From NCBI RefSeq assembly GCF_907164915.1, contig NC_061862.1, positions 79,201,718 through 79,265,717 of the forward strand: 64,000 nucleotides of DNA. The letters are read 5' to 3'. Below are positions 59,513 to 64,000 of this stretch, piece after piece. The DNA comes from Impatiens glandulifera (taxonomy: Eukaryota; Streptophyta; Magnoliopsida; Ericales; Balsaminaceae). A program made the position numbers and the translations under genes. The notes under the pieces are model-generated. The model ran no database searches. It was not told where the DNA came from and saw only the letters and a program-made list of their open reading frames with translations. How positions within the stretch are numbered: position 1 is the first letter of the stretch; each line of letters starts with the position of its first letter.

Positions 59513-60029
59513 ATCCCCCACATTAATGGAAATTTAAAGATTAACCCGGTGAAAGGTTCAACAGTTGAATTCTACATATGATAGGTAAGTGTAACCCTTT
59601 GAACCTTCCCTTATGAAAGTATATATAACTTTACTAGCTAATTAGTAGACTCGATGTTCTTGAACTATTTTGCCATTTGTGTAAACGATTACACACTTTC
59701 ACATTGAATTCTCCCTGATACATGTCAAGCTCTCATGGTTGTGTCCATTTTGGCCATGGAACACGTGCCTGGTTCTGTGAGAGGGTCTAGAATTGAGCCG
59801 TGCAATTCTTTCGAAGCGGCCCCACTTTTCCCTTACATAGGTGATCTCTTTGCTCGCAAAGAATCATTAAATGCGATATGCTTATCCTCGTCAAAATATA
59901 TATTGTTTCGTTATAGGATTAATCCTCAACAATAATTTCCAAATCAGTACAGTTAGGTTGTCCCATTGAACCTAGTTCTTGGGATCTCCAGTCTACAAAG
60001 GTTGCGTTTTCCATCATACCAACTTATAG

Positions 60030-60190
60030 TAGGCTGATATCATAAAAGACTTTCAAACAAACTCTCTATTCAATAATTTTATTAGTGGATCCACAATGTT
60101 ATCTTTGACTTACATAGTCAAATTTGATAACTCCATTAGAGAGTGTAGTCTAATGACATTATGTCTAAGACGTGTATGTCTAGACTTGTC
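60030..60190 (-). pseudogene. Element D RNase H C-terminal relic
   Basis: Minus-strand reading gives RHTRLRHNVIRLHSLMEL and VKDNIVDPLIKLLNREFV, matching the copia RNase H end (KHI.IR.H.IRE... and DN.ADPLTK). It is followed by a noncoding stretch of about 500 bp to the polypurine tract. A 65-bp block at 59638-59698 recurs in diverged form at 60330-60392. Confidence 0.72.
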
Positions 60191-60633
60191 ATTGACTCTA
60201 AGCTTATCTAATTTCAAATTATTATTACAATAATTAGAAATTTCTTAAAATCTTGGAATATCTTCTAATACATAGTCATTCATACACGCTTACCATTTAA
60301 ACATTTTTTTATGAAAATATTGTTTACTTGGCTAACTAGTAGACAAAATGTCATTAAACTATTCTGCCTTCATGTAAACGATTATATACTTTGCATAAAA
60401 ATATTTTATTTTTCGACATAAGTCAAAAACATAGATTATAACGTTTAATCTATTCATCATAATTTTCTTAGAAGATTTACATACGTATATTGCACTTCTA
60501 AGTGTAAACATATTCACTTTTAGATGTAAAGTCTTTCATTTAATAATATCAATATATCATTTGAGAATAATATGATATTTCGTGTAGTGCAATTCATATC
60601 CTTAATGGATTTAATCATTTTTATCGTAATTTT

Positions 60634-61807
60634 TGTTAGGATCGGGATCGCCCTTGGAGAACCGGGGGTTGGCCGGTTAGAAGGGTTATCGCTTATAACA
60701 ACACACACTTTGGTAATAGTCCGGTTAAAGACTAAAAACCATTCTTAACACTTCACAAACCGTTACAAAATTCTTGAACCGGGTTCAAGTGCGGAAGTAG
60801 TTTGTTTCGGTTTGAAGCAACACACGCAAATCGGTTTGGATGATATTTATAAGGAGTCGGTTAAAGAGAAGAAAGGAAACCGGTTCGGTTAAGAGAGTGA
60901 ATGATGTTTCGGTTTGGTTTGTAGTAGATATGCCATAAATGAATATAAAGAACAAGACATATAATTTTATGAATGTTCGGAGTTTAATCTCCTACGTCAC
61001 CCCTTCTTCTCAGATGATGAGAAGGATTTTCACTAACTTGAATGTTACAACACTCACAACAATGCCGAACGAGTCTTTCTCACTTCTCGTCGGTTACACC
61101 ACTCACTCTGATGTAATACAATAACTCAATATACAACAACAATGCTTTCGGGAATCTCAATTACTAATAGGAGTCGCGAAATGAATTTCTTTTTACTGTT
61201 CGTTGTTTTTCGTACCCCCATTAATGAAGACCCTTCTTCTTCCTTTTATAGTGAAAAATATGATAACGGTCATCTTTTTCTCTCTCCACTGGATTGGTCA
61301 TCTGAAGCTACGCCGGTTCAGAGGGGTTGCGTGCACGTTTTATCATTTTGACATTTGGCAACCATGCATGCACCGGTCAGATTATTGATGACGTGAGCGG
61401 CTAGCATTTTGAACATTTGGCAAACATGCATGTAGGCTAGCCGCCTGGATCAGATCTTCATCATTGTTTTCATTGCATGCTTCTGATCCGAATCTTATCT
61501 TCTTGTATATTTCTAAGAAATATCAGTTTGGCCATATTACGTCATTTTCTCGATTTCACCATTTTTCAAAGTTTCTCGTTGATCTTTTAGATGAGCCGGC
61601 TGGATGATAGGAGTTTTGCTAGCCGGTCCGGTTAGGATATTGGAACCGGTTCCTCTTGATCACGACTGGATCATTTGGAGCTGGATCACTGCAGTATGTG
61701 CTTCAGCCGGTCTGTCTGATGCGGCTTAATTTGTACCTGCACATGGAAGTTTAGATTGATTAAGTTCTCTGGCCGGTTTAAAATTAACTTACTTAATTTT
61801 TCTAACA
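60634..61807 (-). repeat. Element C 3' LTR, 1,174 bp
   Basis: Minus strand TGTTAGAAAAATTAAG...CGATCCTAACA, clearly related to the element B LTR at both ends. It has no visible tRNA-like insert. TATA box at 61243-61250 (minus). Confidence 0.92.
61243..61250 (-). promoter_or_regulatory. TATA box in element C LTR
   Basis: TATAAAAG on the minus strand in ctataaaaggaaga, same context as in element B. Confidence 0.65.
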
Positions 61808-61838
61808 ATTTCTCCCTTTTTGATTATTTAGAATAAAT
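61781..61838 (-). repeat. Element C LTR head plus polypurine tract, functional copy
   Basis: 58 bp spanning the LTR border and tract aatcaaaaagggagaaat (minus). It repeats at 61870-61927. Confidence 0.9.
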
Positions 61839-61869
61839 CTTCAAAAATTGTAATGTATGGCCGATTTTA

Positions 61870-61927
61870 AAATTAACTTACTTAATTTTTCTAGAAATTT
61901 CTCCCTTTTTGATTATTTAGAATAAAT
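61870..61927 (-). repeat. Element C LTR head plus polypurine tract, extra copy
   Basis: Near-identical 58 bp (ctaaca changed to ctagaa), 89 bp further into the element. Element A has the same type of duplication (14226-14276). A third, weaker atttctccca lies near 62001. Confidence 0.9.
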
Positions 61928-62147
61928 ATTCAAAACTTGTAATGTACGACTAGTTTTTGAGAGAACTTAATTCTGGCCGGTTTTGAAAAATATACTTAGC
62001 AATTTCTCCCATTTTGATACTTTTTAAAGAAAAGTTTCAAAACAAGATATTTTTTCAAAAATGCATTTTGACAAGTGAAACTAAGTTTATAAACCGGGAT
62101 GAAATAAACGACAATTAACGTTGATAAGTTCATAAGTCTTAAATAAA
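61928..62147 (-). other. Element C 3' untranslated region
   Basis: AT-rich noncoding sequence between the accessory frame and the doubled polypurine tract. Confidence 0.6.
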
Positions 62148-64000
62148 TTAACAAAAAGAGACTAGGGGTCGGATGATCCTCCCTTTTTCTTTCCATTTAG
62201 CCTCTTGCTCAGCTTTCCATTCTCTTTCTCTTTTCTCCGCGTCTATGCACCAACCGGCAAAAACACTTGTTGTTCCGGTATTTAGGAGGTTGAATTGAAA
62301 AAGGCCACCTGCCGGTCTTTGTTGTCGAGGCGGGGGAACAGTTGATGTTCTCTCACTTGTAGATACGGCAGATGATGATGGAGCGACTTTTTTCTTCCTC
62401 GGTTGTAGTTGTTCAACATCCTCCTCTTCTTCTTCGTCAAAAGGATTTTCGGAATGATCGACCGGCTGTGAACCTTGAAGACCACTTCGTTCTACCCGAT
62501 GTAACAATTCTGATACTTTCTTAATTTTGCCCTTACACCTTGTTATCATTGGGTGCTCGGTTTGAATCAGTTTAGTTTCTGGTTGTTTGGCCTATTCTTC
62601 TTCATTTAGTTCCTTGGTGAACTCGAGGTCCTTGGATTCGATCTCTTTTCTCGATCTCTCCTGGTCTTCCTCTTCGGCTTGGAGTTTAAGAGCTGCTTTG
62701 GCGTCGGATCGGATCTGATCTTGAGTATTAACCGTTTGCCGCTTTGTTAGCTCCTCAATCTGAGTTGCCATTATTTACATCATTTCAAGTAGCTGGGCGT
62801 TTGACGACTCAACTGTCACTTTGACCGTCTCAATTAATTCATCTCTTAGAGCAGCGGTTCTGGCCTCCGTGACCGTGTGATATTCATTTACGGATGTGGC
62901 GACGATATCAATGATGAAGCCCTTAATGCATTCGATTCCTAGATTTTGTTCGGCAGGGTGGGAATGAACCGACAAGGCCCTCTCTTGACTGGTTGAAGAA
63001 GGTTCCTTGGAGCTAGCGTGAGGAGCAGACTTACTTGGAGAAATATGTCGGTTGTCTTCCTCCTCATTCTACTGCGGCTGAGGCCCTTCTTGCCGGTTCT
63101 CTGCCTGTTTTGAAGATTCACCGATGTCAAAAATTGGTATACTTTGATACTCTGCGGGATTTAGAAGCAAGTCGCGACATTTTTCTATTCATTCTGCCTC
63201 AAGCCGTTTGATGTCGCTGATAGTATCTTGTCGCACTTTCTGAAACTGTACAATCATTTTCATCTCCATATCGACTAGTTCTATTGCATCCGCCTCCATT
63301 AACTCTACAAATACTGCTTTCTTCTTAGCGTATTCGTCGATCAGATCCCTTTTTGCTAGAGCCAATTGAACAACATCGGTCTCTGCAAGTTCGAAGGCTT
63401 CCTGTTCAAACCGTAAATGTTCCGACCAATATTTCTTTTCTGTGAAGTCGGGAAGCATGTGATATAGTTTGGTATCACTTCTCATTTTGCACCAAAAGTG
63501 ATAGGGCCCGGATATTCTATCGGCTTCCTGATTCATGAGACCGAGAAAATGTTGAAACATCTCTTCTTCTGCTTTTTCATTAACCGGAACATCTAAGTCC
63601 AGTAGGGTTTCGGGTTGAATAGGACCGGTTGACTTCTTATTCGACGCATTTCCTCCTTACACCGGAGGATCTTCAATCAAAACTTCTTTTCCTTTGGAAA
63701 CCGGATTTGGACCTTCCGGCGTGGTCGGTTGATTGGATGGGCCCTCTTGGGCCGGTTTTGGATTGGATCCGGTTGGGATAGAACTTTCCCCAGCCGGACC
63801 GGATGGCTGCCTTTCTTCATTTTCACCCTCTCGCACCGGAGGGATCATTATTTCAGCGTTGGCCGTTTCTTTGGCCGGGTTGATTGAGGTCTGATCAGTT
63901 GCACCAACCTAATTAGAGTCCTTAAGAATACTCGTCGCATCGTCTTCATTAGCACGATTGACGTCCTGAATTACGTTGGCCGGTTTCTTCTTCCATTTAG
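62148..64000 (-). pseudogene. Element C accessory frame after pol (partial, five in-frame stops)
   Basis: One minus-strand frame enters from beyond 64000 and ends at 62148. Stops at 63657, 63189, about 63070, 62775 and about 62595 interrupt it. Order: a proline-rich acidic part (GESSIPTGSNPKPAQEGPSN), a helical part (YHFWCKMRSDTKLYHMLPDF), long charged helices likely to form a coiled coil (LALAKRDLIDEYAKKKAVF; EARTAALRDELIETVKVTV), an acidic run with PRKKK, and a C-terminus GLFQFNLLNTGTTSVFAG. The placement and make-up match the tail of frame c of element A, but sequence identity looks low. The N-terminal domain is not in the window. Function unknown. Confidence 0.7.

Larger units (their letters stand above)
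58654..60633 (-). mobile_element. Element D: 3' part of a copia element, truncated by element C
   Basis: Minus-strand element with a complete 3' LTR, a polypurine tract and the decayed end of RNase H. Its upstream part is either lost or lies beyond element C outside the window. Confidence 0.75.
60634..64000 (-). mobile_element. Element C: Sirevirus-like element, 3' part (continues past window)
   Basis: Minus-strand element inserted into element D. It has an LTR, two copies of polypurine tract plus LTR head, and a long charged reading frame corresponding in position to frame c of element A. LTR ends and tract resemble elements A and B. The 5' part is outside the window; the left flanking target is atttt (60629-60633). 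Confidence 0.88.

Noticed and set aside
59735..59935. 66-codon + strand frame beginning MVVSILAMEHVPGSV
   Set aside because: It lies in the 3' noncoding part of the minus-strand element D; no motif and a wrong strand for the element.
61142..61388. Two overlapping + strand frames in element C
   Set aside because: They lie inside the minus-strand LTR and have no similarity to known proteins.

Overview
The window is repeat-dominated nuclear DNA of a flowering plant, most likely a eudicot. It is very AT-rich, has no bacterial gene organisation, and is built from nested and decayed plant transposable elements: Ty1/copia retrotransposons including Sireviruses, L1-type LINEs, and a hAT-like short element. 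I found no host gene. The species cannot be named from this sequence.

Large-scale layout: about 58 kb is a head-to-tail segmental duplication. Position 1 matches 36210 and 56938, and homology ends abruptly at 58137, which matches 18019 and 40321. With repeat edges drawn at that break, the copies are 1-18019 (partial), 18020-40321 and 40322-58137. Copies differ by roughly 1% by eye. Each carries the same series of old relics: a LINE ORF2 C-terminal fragment, a Tnt1-like copia relic, a copia integrase/RNase H relic, a 61-bp minisatellite, an isolated LTR, a degenerate array interrupted by a 0.6-kb hAT-like element, a LINE ORF1 relic, and a copia RT/RNase H relic split by about 3 kb of foreign sequence. 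The copies also carry private changes. Element A (1983-15768) and element B (23436-27866) sit only in the left part, a 2.85-kb deletion affects only the relic array near 31562, a 2.9-kb deletion affects only the third copy, and an (AT)n tract ranges from 27 to 125 bp.

Element A is a nearly complete but decayed Sirevirus on the + strand: two 1,328-bp LTRs, a 5-bp target duplication, an initiator-tRNA-Met primer site, gag, and pol in the order protease-integrase-RT-RNase H. Behind pol lies an unusual 5.6-kb region. It holds three mutually similar reading frames (a, b, c) whose starts are about 1,265 bp apart. Each has its own TATA-like box and leader, and only c has a long coiled-coil/basic tail. 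This is the most interesting part of the window.

Element B (minus strand) is a related 4.4-kb deletion derivative with a partial gag joined to the last part of RNase H. Both its LTRs carry a tRNA-Asp-like sequence. After the duplicated block (58138-64000) come a weak gag-like relic, the 3' part of another copia element (D, minus) and, inserted in it, the 3' part of a third Sirevirus-like element (C, minus) whose extra downstream reading frame runs off the window edge. All element proteins are broken by stops or frameshifts, so nothing here looks able to encode an intact product.
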